64,000 nucleotides of DNA from an uncultured Sulfurovum sp. (GCA_913055205.1 CAJXJN010000003.1:1-64000); one strand, 5' to 3'; positions 1 to 8,819 are shown, numbered from the stretch's first letter. Translations and numbers: made by a program. The notes: generated by a model not told the origin, from the letters alone.

Positions 1-55
1 CCTGCTACCTGCTACCTGCTACCTGCTACCTGCTACCTGCTACCTGCTACCTGCT
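1..55. repeat. Heptanucleotide tandem array (CCTGCTA)n
   Basis: Seven full copies plus six bases of the 7-bp unit CCTGCTA, running from the window edge, so the true length is unknown. On the minus strand the unit reads TAGCAGG. It supplies the last codons (..E-Q-V-A-G-S-R) and the TAG stop of the siroheme decarboxylase gene and continues past it. Because 7 is not a multiple of 3 and the unit contains TAG, a run of three or more units stops every minus-strand frame. Confidence 0.97.
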
Positions 56-1037
56 CTTCCCACACTTCAAACGCATCATCAAAATAAACCAGTCTTTGTT
101 TTTTAAATTCAACAGTAGAATAGAGTTTTCCATACTCTGTCAAACCGCTCTCTTTTGCCATCTCTTCGATGAGGGTATCACACTCTTCTTGGGTTTTGGC
201 ATGCACCATGGCAAAGAGATTATAGGGCCAGTTAGGGTAGCTTGGTCTAAGGTAGCAGTGGCTTACAGCCGAGAAGCTTGCCATCTCTTGACCTATCTCT
301 TCACCTTTATCCTCCGGTACAGCCCAAACACTCATAGCATTGGCACCAAAACCGGCTTTTCTGTGGTTTAAGATAGTTGCGAAACGGCGCATGACACCAC
401 TCTCTTTAAGTGTGTTGGCTATCTCAAAAAACTGTTCATAAGAGAGTCCCAATTTTTCAGTTGCTGCCTTAAATGGTTCTGGAGTTATATCTATATCTTT
501 TTGTAACTCTTTAATTACAGAGATATGTAAAGGAGTAAGTTCTATCTCTTTATGGGCTACCTTTTTGACTTTCTCTTTTTTAGCTCTTTTACCAGTGGTA
601 TCCATCTTTACGGAGATCTTGAACATCTTAAGTGTAGGTAGTGTGATGGCATCATCAGCACCTGTTCTTTCTTTGAGTATCTCAATGGTTTTTTCCAGTC
701 CAAGCTTGGAGTCTGGAGCCACAGCCATCGTAAACCAGATGTTGTAGTCATGGTTACGTAAGTAGTTATGGCTCACCCCTGGATGTTGGTTGATGATATC
801 GGCTGCTTGATCTACTTTGTCTTCAGCCACTTTAAATGCAACCAATGAGGATTTGTAGCCTAATCTTTTAGTATCAAAGATGGCAGAAGTTTGTCGGATG
901 ATTTTTTCATCCTTGAGTTTTTGTACCACAGAGAGTATTTCATCTTCTGTCGTATCCAGTTCTTTGGCTAAAATTTCAAAAGGTCTTTGTGTCATAGGAA
1001 AGGCATTTTGCATTTGAAAGAGTAGTTCGTTTTCCAT
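33..1037 (-). CDS. Fused two-module siroheme decarboxylase (AhbA/AhbB or NirDLGH type)
   Basis: Predicted 334-aa cytoplasmic protein made of two Lrp/AsnC-like modules, each a winged helix followed by an alpha/beta domain (about residues 5-150 and 168-325), joined by a Lys-rich linker near 148-165. This is the architecture of AhbA/AhbB and NirD/L/G/H, which decarboxylate siroheme to didecarboxysiroheme for heme d1 or alternative heme synthesis. Those proteins are often encoded as separate or paired halves; here both are in one chain. Motifs such as VSHNYLRNHDYNIWF and VSHCYLRPSYPNWPYN occupy equivalent places in the two modules. It is divergent from a precorrin-2 dehydrogenase gene, which supplies the siroheme route. 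The C-terminus runs into a heptamer array. Heme d1 versus heme b pathway cannot be decided from the window. A plain AsnC regulator is less likely. Confidence 0.85.
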   Translation of the reverse strand: MENELLFQMQNAFPMTQRPFEILAKELDTTEDEILSVVQKLKDEKIIRQTSAIFDTKRLGYKSSLVAFKVAEDKVDQAADIINQHPGVSHNYLRNHDYNIWFTMAVAPDSKLGLEKTIEILKERTGADDAITLPTLKMFKISVKMDTTGKRAKKEKVKKVAHKEIELTPLHISVIKELQKDIDITPEPFKAATEKLGLSYEQFFEIANTLKESGVMRRFATILNHRKAGFGANAMSVWAVPEDKGEEIGQEMASFSAVSHCYLRPSYPNWPYNLFAMVHAKTQEECDTLIEEMAKESGLTEYGKLYSTVEFKKQRLVYFDDAFEVWEEQVAGSR

Positions 1038-1152
1038 ATAGTATAGCTCCAGTTAAATATAGTAGACTTCTTTCTAAACGATTTATTTTTTGACTCCGTT
1101 TTGAAAGAAATTTAGTGATTTTAGATTATAGTTAATCATAGTTTATCAAAGA

Positions 1153-1166
1153 TTGATACATATCAA
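1153..1166. promoter_or_regulatory. FNR/CRP-family operator TTGATACATATCAA
   Basis: A perfect dyad TTGAT-N4-ATCAA, the consensus of FNR-like regulators. It lies 116 bp upstream of the siroheme decarboxylase start and 327 bp upstream of the precorrin-2 dehydrogenase start. In Campylobacterota such sites are used by CRP/FNR members that respond to nitrogen oxides or low oxygen (NssR type). The regulator itself is not in the window. Confidence 0.7.
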
Positions 1167-1199
1167 AGCTATTATGTTAAACTTTTGTTATATTAAATC

Positions 1200-1470
1200 T
1201 ATTACGCCAATATGTAAACACTTAAACCGTTAAAAGAACGAGAAGAGGCAATAAGTGGGTGAAAAAAGATGAAGGACTACCCGCAGGTAATTCAGATATT
1301 TTTTCGCTTGCAGATCACCTCTTCTCGTTTTTCCGAAGGGTGTAGTGTTTTCACCCATACTCTGCGTTAGATTTTCTTGAATCCGCTAAGGCGGGTCCTT
1401 CAAAAATCTGTCTTGATTATGAATGAGATCACTGCATTAAAGATTCAGGTGTTTGCATAGTGGCGTAATG
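1200..1470. repeat. MITE-like structured element with terminal inverted repeats
   Basis: Ends 1200-1225 and 1445-1470 are inverted copies (shared blocks attacgcca, tatg, aaacac). Inside are a perfect 12-bp complementary pair (1237-1248 with 1318-1329), a perfect 10-bp pair (1256-1265 with 1348-1357), a gapped pair (1271-1284 with 1391-1401) and a local hairpin at 1369-1409 with CCGC-TAAG-GCGG at its tip. The pairs overlap in A-B-C-A'-B'-C' order, so they cannot all form at once. No transposase is encoded. It could be a non-autonomous element or a structured RNA. Confidence 0.6.
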
Positions 1471-1492
1471 ACAATCGACATAAAGGAACAGA

Positions 1493-2059
1493 ATGTCTTT
1501 TTTTCCTATGTATATGGATATGCAAAATCTTAAAGTTTTAGTAGTTGGCGGTGGGACTATTGCTACTGAAAAACTTGAAAAACTGCTTGATTTTACCAAA
1601 GAGATCACTGTTATTGCAAGCGAAGTAAGTTCAGAAGCTCATATGCTTATTAAAGAACACTGTTTAACGCTTTATCAAAGAGCTTACAAGGTAGGAGATA
1701 TAGAAGGTTTTGATATTGTTATTGTTGCAACAGACACAGTAGAACTTCATAAATCGATTTATGAAGAGTCAAGAGGAAGTAGGATTTTAGTCAATAGTGT
1801 CGACAATACAGACTATTGTGATTTTATATTCCCTTCCTATGTACAAAAGGGAGATCTGACCATTGCTTTTTCTACAGGAGGAGCTTCACCGGCATTTGCG
1901 AAACAGATACGCCGTCATTTTGAAAATATTATCCCGGACAGTGTAGGGGAGTTTCTACAAAAGATGAAGTCTTTACGCTCAGAGATGCCCAAAGGCAAAG
2001 AGCGCATGAAGTATTTTGATGCATTGGTGGAAGAATATTTTAAAAAATATTTTAAATGA
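1493..2059 (+). CDS. Precorrin-2 dehydrogenase / siroheme synthase N-terminal type (Met8-like)
   Basis: A 188-aa protein matching the NAD-binding half of CysG or Met8p: a Rossmann motif VVGGGTIATEK at residues 16-26 and the conserved FSTGGASPAFAKQIRRHFE segment near 127-145. It oxidises precorrin-2 to sirohydrochlorin, and Met8-type proteins can also insert iron to give siroheme. The uroporphyrinogen methyltransferase half is absent, as is usual for stand-alone enzymes of this type. AAAGGAA before ATG fits as a ribosome site. The product would feed the neighbouring siroheme decarboxylase and the siroheme reductase at 16.7 kb. Confidence 0.9.
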   Translation: MSFFPMYMDMQNLKVLVVGGGTIATEKLEKLLDFTKEITVIASEVSSEAHMLIKEHCLTLYQRAYKVGDIEGFDIVIVATDTVELHKSIYEESRGSRILVNSVDNTDYCDFIFPSYVQKGDLTIAFSTGGASPAFAKQIRRHFENIIPDSVGEFLQKMKSLRSEMPKGKERMKYFDALVEEYFKKYFK

Positions 2060-2082
2060 TTTTGACAAAATTTGACATAATC

Positions 2083-2096
2083 TTGATATAAATCAA
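2083..2096. promoter_or_regulatory. FNR/CRP-family operator TTGATATAAATCAA
   Basis: A second perfect TTGAT-N4-ATCAA dyad, extended by flanking bases (atcTTGAT..ATCAAgat). It starts 66 bp before the ATG of the DUF2249-like gene, a suitable place to drive the three-gene cluster at 2149-4106. Confidence 0.75.
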
Positions 2097-2148
2097 GATT
2101 ATTTTAAATATAAGTCATTACAATAACAAAAACTAAATAGGAGATAAA

Positions 2149-2490
2149 ATGTCTGAATTAAACAAAGAAGAAATTGAAGTAATGGGAGCGACAGTTCCAT
2201 TTTTTACATATACATTAGGAGAAGATCAGGTTCTTGAATTTGATACTTCAAAATGTGGACCACCGGATCCAATGGTCAATGCAATGGCAGGATTGAAGCT
2301 TATTGACAGTCCTAATAAAAAGCTTGTTATGATCAACCATAAAAAACCGGGTGGATTATTGGAGAAGATCGGTGAGAATTATGATACAGAAATTGAACAA
2401 CTTGAAGATGGTCGTGTAAAACTTACTTTTTCCTACAAATCAGGTGAGAGTGAGCAAGCTGATCTTACTCAAAATTCTTGTCATGGATAA
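2149..2490 (+). CDS. Small TusA/DUF2249-like protein
   Basis: A 113-aa soluble protein. A CGPPDP motif (Cys37) precedes a helix, followed by LVMINHKKPGGLLEKI, the pattern of the TusA/DUF2249 fold, in which a Cys-Pro element starts the first helix. A second Cys is next to last but one (..NSCHG). TusA proteins relay sulfur as a persulfide. DUF2249 proteins are often found near denitrification genes without an assigned reaction. It has a strong ribosome site (AGGAG) and is first in a cluster with a membrane protein and a MIP18/DUF59 protein behind an FNR box. Family assignment is by pattern only. Confidence 0.65.
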   Translation: MSELNKEEIEVMGATVPFFTYTLGEDQVLEFDTSKCGPPDPMVNAMAGLKLIDSPNKKLVMINHKKPGGLLEKIGENYDTEIEQLEDGRVKLTFSYKSGESEQADLTQNSCHG

Positions 2491-2496
2491 TGAATA

Positions 2497-3738
2497 ATGT
2501 TCTCTATCTCTAAAGATTTTGCCCCACCTCTTAAACTTATCGCCCCATTCTTTCGGTTAGGGGTGATCTTTTATCTACTTTCGATGTTAGCTCTGCTCTT
2601 TTTTGAACCTACATTTAGTTATCAACAGATGGATGTAGCAGGGTGGATACACCTCTTTTTGCTAGGTTTTGTCATGATGATCATCTTTGGAGCGATGGCA
2701 CAGCTCATCCCTGTAGTGCTTGAAGTAGGGCATGTAGTGGTGGATGTCTATTATATCATTCTTCCACTTTTGGGTGTAGGGACCATAGTAATGATCTTTG
2801 GTTTTTGGATGATGCCATCCCTGCTTCCCTATGGAGGGTTGCTGGTACTTGTCGCAATGATCATTTTTGCTTTTGAAAATATTGCTACACTGAAAAAGAG
2901 TACACTGAATAACCTGACAGTCAGTACAGTAAAGTGGAGTAATGCATATTTATTGCTTGGTATTTTAACAGGTTTCTCTATTGCATTGGGATTTGCAGGA
3001 AGTTTGAACGTAAATATTTCACTCATGTTGAAGGCACATGTCTATGCAGTACTTGGCGGTTATGTTCTATTGACCATTATGGGTTTGTCTTTAACACTGA
3101 TTCCTATGTTTTCACTGGCACACGGTTTTGATGAAAAGGCAATTCAAATAGCATTTAAGTTGGTTGTTGCCGGAGTAGGTACTGTTTTTGCAGGTGCATT
3201 GCTCGGTTTTGAATGGTTCATGCTGCTTGGATATCTTATTACGTTTGGCGGAGTGGCATTCTACCTTTGGCAAATTTATATTATTGCAAAATTAACAGTA
3301 AGAAAAGAGTTGGATGTTTGGGCAAAATCTATGATATTTGCTTTTGGAACATTGATATTTTCTATGATGACAGGAGTGGTATTTCTTTTAAGCAATTCCG
3401 AAGTGATGCTGCATACCACAGTATGGTTTTTTCTTTTGGGATTTGTATCGTCAATGATCACAGGACATCTTTATAAAATTGTTCCATTTTTGGTATGGTT
3501 TGAACGCTTTGCTCCATTGGTAGGTAAAGAGAAAGTGCCCATGTTACATGAAATGTACTCAAAAGAGGGTGCCGCAATGATGTTTAACTTTACTGCTTTA
3601 GGTGTTATATCGGGTGGTTTTGGATTGCTTTTTGAGAGCAATATCATGTTTAAGGCAGGAGGAAGTTTTCTGTTTGCAGGAGCAATATTCCTCTATATTA
3701 CGATGAAGAAAATGTTAGCATACGGAAGTGAAAATTAA
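2497..3738 (+). CDS. Twelve-TM membrane protein, NnrS/heme-copper subunit I-like
   Basis: A 413-aa hydrophobic protein with about twelve predicted membrane segments. His residues sit at the start of helices in H-x-F-L-L-G (about residue 52), H-x-x-x-L-G-G (about 180) and G-H-L-Y-K-I-V-P (about 323), a pattern reminiscent of NnrS and of subunit I of heme-copper oxidases, though without the full set of His ligands that I can identify. It starts six bases after the DUF2249-like stop, so the two are probably translationally coupled. NnrS proteins protect against NO-derived iron-nitrosyl species. A similar role is an inference from its FNR-boxed context. The exact family is uncertain. Confidence 0.6.
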   Translation: MFSISKDFAPPLKLIAPFFRLGVIFYLLSMLALLFFEPTFSYQQMDVAGWIHLFLLGFVMMIIFGAMAQLIPVVLEVGHVVVDVYYIILPLLGVGTIVMIFGFWMMPSLLPYGGLLVLVAMIIFAFENIATLKKSTLNNLTVSTVKWSNAYLLLGILTGFSIALGFAGSLNVNISLMLKAHVYAVLGGYVLLTIMGLSLTLIPMFSLAHGFDEKAIQIAFKLVVAGVGTVFAGALLGFEWFMLLGYLITFGGVAFYLWQIYIIAKLTVRKELDVWAKSMIFAFGTLIFSMMTGVVFLLSNSEVMLHTTVWFFLLGFVSSMITGHLYKIVPFLVWFERFAPLVGKEKVPMLHEMYSKEGAAMMFNFTALGVISGGFGLLFESNIMFKAGGSFLFAGAIFLYITMKKMLAYGSEN

Positions 3739-3797
3739 AATTTGCAGGGTGCGTGTTCCAACACACCATTTATTTAATAAAAAAAGGAAATAAAATA

Positions 3798-4106
3798 ATG
3801 TGTGATATAAGTAAAGAAAAAGTATTTGAAGCTATAAGTACAGTCATCGATCCGGAAGTAGGATTTAACCTGGTTGAAATGGGGCTTATCTATGATGCAA
3901 TCGTCGATGAAGCATGTAATGTACATGTCATCATGACACTCTCAACACAAGGCTGCCCTCTGCATCAGATGATTAAACAGTGGGTTTATGAAGCAGTAGA
4001 AAAACTCGATGGTGTTGGTACCATTGAAGTAGAAGTAGTGTGGGAGCCGGCTTGGAATATTTCAATGGCAGATGATAATGTAAAAAAAGCTTTAGGCGGA
4101 ATGTAG
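3798..4106 (+). CDS. MIP18/DUF59-family Fe-S assembly protein (PaaD/SufT-like)
   Basis: About 102 aa from the ATG at 3798, which has AAAGGAAA upstream; an upstream ATG at 3753 lacks a ribosome site and is not used here. It carries the DUF59 hallmarks: V-x-D-P-E-V-G-F-N-L-V-E-M-G-L-I-Y near the N-terminus and T-L-S-T-Q-G-C-P-L-H in the middle, whose Cys is conserved in this family. Members help mature Fe-S or other metal centres. As the third gene of the FNR-linked cluster it may serve the neighbouring proteins or the nap Fe-S proteins. The substrate is unknown. Confidence 0.85.
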   Translation: MCDISKEKVFEAISTVIDPEVGFNLVEMGLIYDAIVDEACNVHVIMTLSTQGCPLHQMIKQWVYEAVEKLDGVGTIEVEVVWEPAWNISMADDNVKKALGGM

Positions 4107-4133
4107 ATTTCCAATCTATGATATACACTAAAT

Positions 4134-4155
4134 AGGAGTCAAAAGCTCCTCTTTT
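4134..4155 (+). terminator. Rho-independent terminator after the DUF59 gene
   Basis: AGGAG-tcaaaag-CTCCT followed by CTTTTC, 28 bp beyond the stop codon. The stem is short but well placed. Confidence 0.5.
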
Positions 4156-4269
4156 CATCAACATAATTTAATCATTGATCCTAGTTCATTTTTATAGTTT
4201 ATCTAAGACTTTTTTACTCCAAATTAAAATGTTACATATTTGTTAGATTTATAACATTATTCACTTTTC

Positions 4270-4318
4270 TTGATGCAAATCATTTTTTATATAGGTATCA
4301 CTATGCTAAACTATATAC
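4270..4318 (+). promoter_or_regulatory. nap operon promoter with FNR-type box
   Basis: TTGATGCAAATCAT (4270-4283) matches the FNR dyad with one mismatch. A -10-like TATGCT lies at 4303-4308. A start near 4317-4318 would place the box centre at about -41.5, the position of a class II FNR-activated promoter. The leader to the napA ATG is about 50 nt and ends in GGAGGAAG. Confidence 0.7.
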
Positions 4319-4367
4319 GTTGTTATATATTGTATAACTAAAAAAATTAATTTACGGAGGAAGTAAT

Positions 4368-7184
4368 ATGGCTTTAAATAGAAGAGAATTTCTTAAAAGT
4401 GCAGCGGCAGCATCTGCAGCTAGTGCAGTGGGAATTGCTGTTCCATCTAGTCTGAATGCAGCAGCAACTGATGCACAGAAAGATTGGAGATGGGATAAAG
4501 CAGCTTGTCGTTTCTGTGGTACGGGTTGTGGGATCATGCTTGCAACTAAAGGTGGTAAGATCGTAGCGGTTAAGGGTGACCCTGCAGCACCGGTAAACAG
4601 AGGTCTTAACTGTATTAAGGGTTACTTTAACGCGAAGATCATGTATGGTGCGGATAGACTTAAAACACCACTTCTAAGAATGAATGACAAAGGTGAGTTC
4701 GATAAACACGGTAAATTTAAACCTGTAAGTTGGGAAAGAGCTTTCGATGAGATGGAAAAACATGCTAAAAAAGCACTTAAGGCAAGTGGTCCTGAAGGAG
4801 TAGCAGTATTTGCATCGGGTCAATATACCGTTATGGAAGGGTATGCAGCTCAGAAAATGATGAAGGGTGGATTCAGATCAAACGCTATCGATCCAAATGC
4901 TAGACACTGTATGGCATCTGCGGTTGTTGGTTTCTACCAAACGTTTGGTGTGGATGAGCCATCAGGTTGTTATGATGATATCGAGATTACAGATACGATT
5001 GTTACTTGGGGTTCAAATATGGCAGAAATGCACCCAATCCTCTGGTCAAGAGTATCAGATAGAAAACTCTCAAATCCAGATAAAGTAAAAATTGTTAACA
5101 TCCAAACCTATACACATAGAACGTGTGATATTGGTGATATCAATATTATCTTCTCTCCAAGTACAGACCTTGCTATCTGGAACTATGTCGCTCATGAGAT
5201 CGTTTATAATCATCCAGAAGCTATTGATTGGGATTTCATTAAAAAGAACATCGTCTTTACAGCAGGACCGGTAAACATCGGTTACGGTATGAGAAGAGCA
5301 GGTGAGAAATCACTTAAAGATGGTAAATATTCAGCGAAAGAAATGGAGACTATCTCTAAAGAGATGGAAACGACAGTTTCAGCTAAAGAAGCACCGGCAC
5401 TTGCACCATACGGGTATAAAGAGGGTGACAAGATGAAACACACTCCTGGTACACTTAAGCACTGGCACATCTCATTTGAAGAGTACAAAAAATCTCTTGC
5501 ACCATTTACACTTGACTATGTAGCCAAGATCGCTAAAGGTGATCCAAATGAGGATATCGAAGAGTTTAAGAAAAAACTTCAAGGTTTAGCAGATCTTTAT
5601 GTTGAAAAAGGAAGAAAAGTAGTTTCATTCTGGACAATGGGTATGAACCAACACACTAGAGGTACTTGGGTAAATACACTTTCATATAATGTTCACTTCC
5701 TGCTTAACAAACAAGCACTTCCAGGAAATGGTGCGTTCTCCCTTACAGGACAGCCATCTGCATGTGGTACAGCAAGAGAGGTTGGTACATTCTGTCACAG
5801 ACTTCCAGCAGATATGATGGTGAAAAACCCTAAGCATAGAGCTATTGTTGAGAAAAAATGGAAAGTTCCAGCAGGTACACTGAATCCGGTAGGAAATCAG
5901 CACATTATGAAGATTCATAGAGATATCGAAGATGGTGTGGTGAAGTTTGCATGGGTCAATGTATGTAACGCTTACCAAGATTCTGCGAGTGCTTCTCACT
6001 GGATCAAGGCTGCAAGAGAGATGGATAACTTCATTGTAACTTCAGATGGTTACCCAGGTATCTCAGCAAAAGTGTCTGACCTTGTACTTCCATCAGCGAT
6101 GATCTATGAAAAATGGGGTGCATACGGAAATGCAGAGAGAAGAACACAACACTGGAGACAACAAGTACTTCCTGTAGGTGATGCGATGTCAGATACATGG
6201 CAGTGGGTTGAGTTCTCTAAAAGATTTACAGTTAAAGATCTTTGGGGAGAGTACACACTTAGAAATGGTAAAAAACTTCCAAATGTTATTGCTGATGCTA
6301 AGAAAATGGGTTACAATGAAAATACAACTATGTATGAGATTTTATATGCTAATGATAGAGCAAAAAAATATAAAGTTGATTTAACCAAGTTCCCTCAAAA
6401 AGGCTATGACAATTCAGAGTGTATAGGTGACAGCAGAAATGTGAAAGGTTCAGACGGAAAAGTCTTTAAAGGGTATGGATTTATGATTCATGAATACCTC
6501 TTTGAAGAGTATGCATTCTTTGGTAGAGGTCATGGACATGACTTGGCACCATTTGAAGTGTATCACAAAGTAAGAGGACTTAAGTGGCCTGTAGTTGACG
6601 GTAAAGAGACACAGTGGAGATTTAATGCAAAATACGATCCGTATGCAGCAAAAGCAGTTAAAGCATCCGGTAGCGGAAGTACACATGCATTCTATGGTCC
6701 ATTGGCGAAAAACCTTCTCCAAGGTACCTTGACTGGTCCGGATAAAAAACTAGGTAAAAAAGCATTGAAAAACAAAGCGAAGATCTTTGCTAGACCTTAC
6801 ATGGATCCACCGGAAATGCCAGATGCAAACTACGATACTTGGTTATGTACAGGTCGTGTACTTGAACATTGGCATAGTGGTACGATGACGATGAGAGTTC
6901 CTGAACTATTTAGAGCGGTTCCTGAAGCACTCTGTTATATGCATCCGGCAGATGCAAAAGCAAAAGGTCTCAAAAGAGGTGAACTCTGTTGGGTAGAATC
7001 AAGAAGAGGCAAAGTCAAAGCAAGAGTTGAGACCAGAGGTAGAAACAGACCTGCTCAAGGCTTGGTATTTGTACCTTGGTTTGATGAAAAAGTATTTATC
7101 AACAAAGTATGTCTCGATGCTACTTGTCCGATGTCTAAACAGACAGACTACAAGAAGTGTGCAGTTAAGATCTATAAGGCGTAA
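4368..7184 (+). CDS. napA: Periplasmic nitrate reductase catalytic subunit NapA
   Basis: A 938-aa molybdopterin enzyme that reduces nitrate to nitrite in the periplasm. The N-terminus has a Tat signal ([16 protein letters not shown], residues 4-19) ending near SLNAAA. The 4Fe-4S ligands are C47, C50, C54 and C82 ([14 protein letters not shown]). The Mo-ligand Cys lies in [10 protein letters not shown] near residue 181. The C-terminus has the MopB segment and a [19 protein letters not shown] ending. Length fits epsilonproteobacterial NapA. It begins an operon of tightly packed genes in the order A-G-H-B-F-x-L-D, behind an FNR-type promoter. Confidence 0.98.
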   Translation: MALNRREFLKSAAAASAASAVGIAVPSSLNAAATDAQKDWRWDKAACRFCGTGCGIMLATKGGKIVAVKGDPAAPVNRGLNCIKGYFNAKIMYGADRLKTPLLRMNDKGEFDKHGKFKPVSWERAFDEMEKHAKKALKASGPEGVAVFASGQYTVMEGYAAQKMMKGGFRSNAIDPNARHCMASAVVGFYQTFGVDEPSGCYDDIEITDTIVTWGSNMAEMHPILWSRVSDRKLSNPDKVKIVNIQTYTHRTCDIGDINIIFSPSTDLAIWNYVAHEIVYNHPEAIDWDFIKKNIVFTAGPVNIGYGMRRAGEKSLKDGKYSAKEMETISKEMETTVSAKEAPALAPYGYKEGDKMKHTPGTLKHWHISFEEYKKSLAPFTLDYVAKIAKGDPNEDIEEFKKKLQGLADLYVEKGRKVVSFWTMGMNQHTRGTWVNTLSYNVHFLLNKQALPGNGAFSLTGQPSACGTAREVGTFCHRLPADMMVKNPKHRAIVEKKWKVPAGTLNPVGNQHIMKIHRDIEDGVVKFAWVNVCNAYQDSASASHWIKAAREMDNFIVTSDGYPGISAKVSDLVLPSAMIYEKWGAYGNAERRTQHWRQQVLPVGDAMSDTWQWVEFSKRFTVKDLWGEYTLRNGKKLPNVIADAKKMGYNENTTMYEILYANDRAKKYKVDLTKFPQKGYDNSECIGDSRNVKGSDGKVFKGYGFMIHEYLFEEYAFFGRGHGHDLAPFEVYHKVRGLKWPVVDGKETQWRFNAKYDPYAAKAVKASGSGSTHAFYGPLAKNLLQGTLTGPDKKLGKKALKNKAKIFARPYMDPPEMPDANYDTWLCTGRVLEHWHSGTMTMRVPELFRAVPEALCYMHPADAKAKGLKRGELCWVESRRGKVKARVETRGRNRPAQGLVFVPWFDEKVFINKVCLDATCPMSKQTDYKKCAVKIYKA

Positions 7185-7188
7185 CTAG

Positions 7189-8016
7189 ATGGCAAACTCC
7201 GGCAACAATAGACGAAAGTTCATGGCGACAACCCTTCAAAGTGTAGGCCTAACGGCTCTTGGTGGATTGTTGTGGAGTGGTTATAGTGATGAAGTGAAAG
7301 CATCACCATTGGTTCTTAGACCACCAGGTGCACTTCCAGAGGAAGATTTTCTTAAGGCATGTATCAAGTGTGGACTCTGTGCTGAGGCGTGTCAAAACCG
7401 TGAGAGCAACATAGACAGAGATACAGGAAAAGCAAGACCGGGAACACTCCAGATGGCGAAGGGTGGTGACCATCGTATGATAGGTACACCATTTTTTATA
7501 CCTACGGATGTTCCCTGTTATATGTGTGAGGATATTCCATGTGTACCGGTGTGTCCGTCGGGTGCTTTAGATATGCCAAGCCTTCTCAATGAAAAAGAGG
7601 AGCTTGAGATTAACAAAGCACGAATGGGACTGGCAGTTGTACACAAAGAGTCGTGTATCGCCTTTTGGGGCATACAGTGCGATGCTTGCTACAGAGCGTG
7701 TCCTCTTTTGGATGAAGCGATCACTCTGGAGTATCAAAAAAATGAACGTACAGGGAAACATGCATTTTTACTTCCTATCGTTCACTCTGATGTTTGTACA
7801 GGGTGTGGACTTTGTGAAAAAGCGTGTGTAACAGAAAAACCTGCTATCTTTGTACTTCCTATAGAGCATTCTACAGGAAGAGCAGGTTCACACTATGTAA
7901 AAGGTTGGGATATAAAAGATCAAGAGCGTGTCAAAGATGCCGAAGAGATAAAAACCAAGAATGTGCGAAGCGAAAAAGAGGCTGCTGATTATCTTAATGT
8001 GGAGGTAGAGTACTAA
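7189..8016 (+). CDS. napG: Periplasmic ferredoxin NapG
   Basis: A 275-aa Tat-exported Fe-S protein (RRKFMATTLQSVGL near residues 8-21). Four Cys-rich 4Fe-4S clusters follow: CIKCGLCAEAC, CYMCEDIPCVPVC, CDACYRACP and CTGCGLCEKAC. NapG works with the membrane NapH as a quinol dehydrogenase that feeds NapB and NapA when the cytochrome NapC is absent, as in Wolinella and Campylobacter. No napC is seen in the window. It starts 4 bp after napA. Confidence 0.96.
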   Translation: MANSGNNRRKFMATTLQSVGLTALGGLLWSGYSDEVKASPLVLRPPGALPEEDFLKACIKCGLCAEACQNRESNIDRDTGKARPGTLQMAKGGDHRMIGTPFFIPTDVPCYMCEDIPCVPVCPSGALDMPSLLNEKEELEINKARMGLAVVHKESCIAFWGIQCDACYRACPLLDEAITLEYQKNERTGKHAFLLPIVHSDVCTGCGLCEKACVTEKPAIFVLPIEHSTGRAGSHYVKGWDIKDQERVKDAEEIKTKNVRSEKEAADYLNVEVEY

Positions 8017-8819
8017 TGAAAAACATAAAGTATCTACTCCTTAGAAGAGTAACACAGATTACACTTTTAGTGCTTTACTTTGGTGCCAATGCTTATGGAT
8101 GGCATATTTTAGAAGGTACTTTTGGTTCCTCTCTTCTCTTTGGTATCATTCCATTGGCTGACCCTTATACAACTCTGCAAGTACTTGCAACCGGGTTTGT
8201 TTTAGGTGCAGATGTGCTTTTAGGGGCATTGATCATTACACTTTTCTATTTTGTAGTAGGCGGTAGAGCTTTTTGCAGCTGGGTGTGTCCTATTAACATG
8301 GTGACAGACTTGGCCAACTGGCTTAGACGCAAACTCAACTTAGATAAAGAGGAAGTGAACTATCGTTTTATTAAGAGAAGAGCACGTTATTGGATCATGG
8401 TGCTGGGTCTTATTGTCTCTGCCATAGTGGGCGTTGCTGCGTTTGAAGTGTTGAGCCCTATCACCATTATGCAAAGAGGAATTATCTTTGGTTTTGGTGC
8501 AGGGATCGCGGTGATCGTTGCGATATTCCTTTTTGATCTCTTTGGGGTTAAAAATGGTTGGTGTGGACATTTATGTCCTTTGGGAGCAAGCTATTCACTC
8601 ATCGGTAAAGCAAGTTTTATCAGGGTAGATCATGATCATGAAGCTTGTACAAACTGTATGAAATGTAAAGTAGTTTGTCCAGAGAATCATGTATTGTATA
8701 TGGTAAACAAAGAAAGTATTATGGTGACGGATGGAGAGTGTACCAACTGTGGTCGCTGTATTGATGTCTGTGATGATGATGCTTTAAGATTCAGTATTAG
8801 AAGTTTTATAAAAAAGTAA
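8016..8819 (+). CDS. napH: Membrane quinol dehydrogenase subunit NapH
   Basis: A 267-aa polytopic protein with about four TM helices, two conserved CxxxCP motifs on loops (CSWVCP and CGHLCPLG) and a C-terminal pair of 4Fe-4S sites (CTNCMKCKVVCP and CTNCGRCIDVCDDD). It oxidises menaquinol and passes electrons to NapG. Its ATG overlaps the napG stop, which implies translational coupling. A hairpin follows in the gap before napB. Confidence 0.96.
   Translation: MKNIKYLLLRRVTQITLLVLYFGANAYGWHILEGTFGSSLLFGIIPLADPYTTLQVLATGFVLGADVLLGALIITLFYFVVGGRAFCSWVCPINMVTDLANWLRRKLNLDKEEVNYRFIKRRARYWIMVLGLIVSAIVGVAAFEVLSPITIMQRGIIFGFGAGIAVIVAIFLFDLFGVKNGWCGHLCPLGASYSLIGKASFIRVDHDHEACTNCMKCKVVCPENHVLYMVNKESIMVTDGECTNCGRCIDVCDDDALRFSIRSFIKK

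Larger units (their letters stand above)
1038..1492. other. Divergent intergenic region with regulatory and structured DNA
   Basis: This 455-bp gap lies between the siroheme decarboxylase (minus) and the precorrin-2 dehydrogenase (plus). The first part (1038-1199) is AT-rich and carries an FNR-type box. The second (1200-1470) is a structured element bounded by inverted repeats. I found no convincing protein gene in it. Confidence 0.8.

Noticed and set aside
1-55. Possible CRISPR-like repeat
   Set aside because: The unit is 7 bp with no spacers; it is a simple tandem array.
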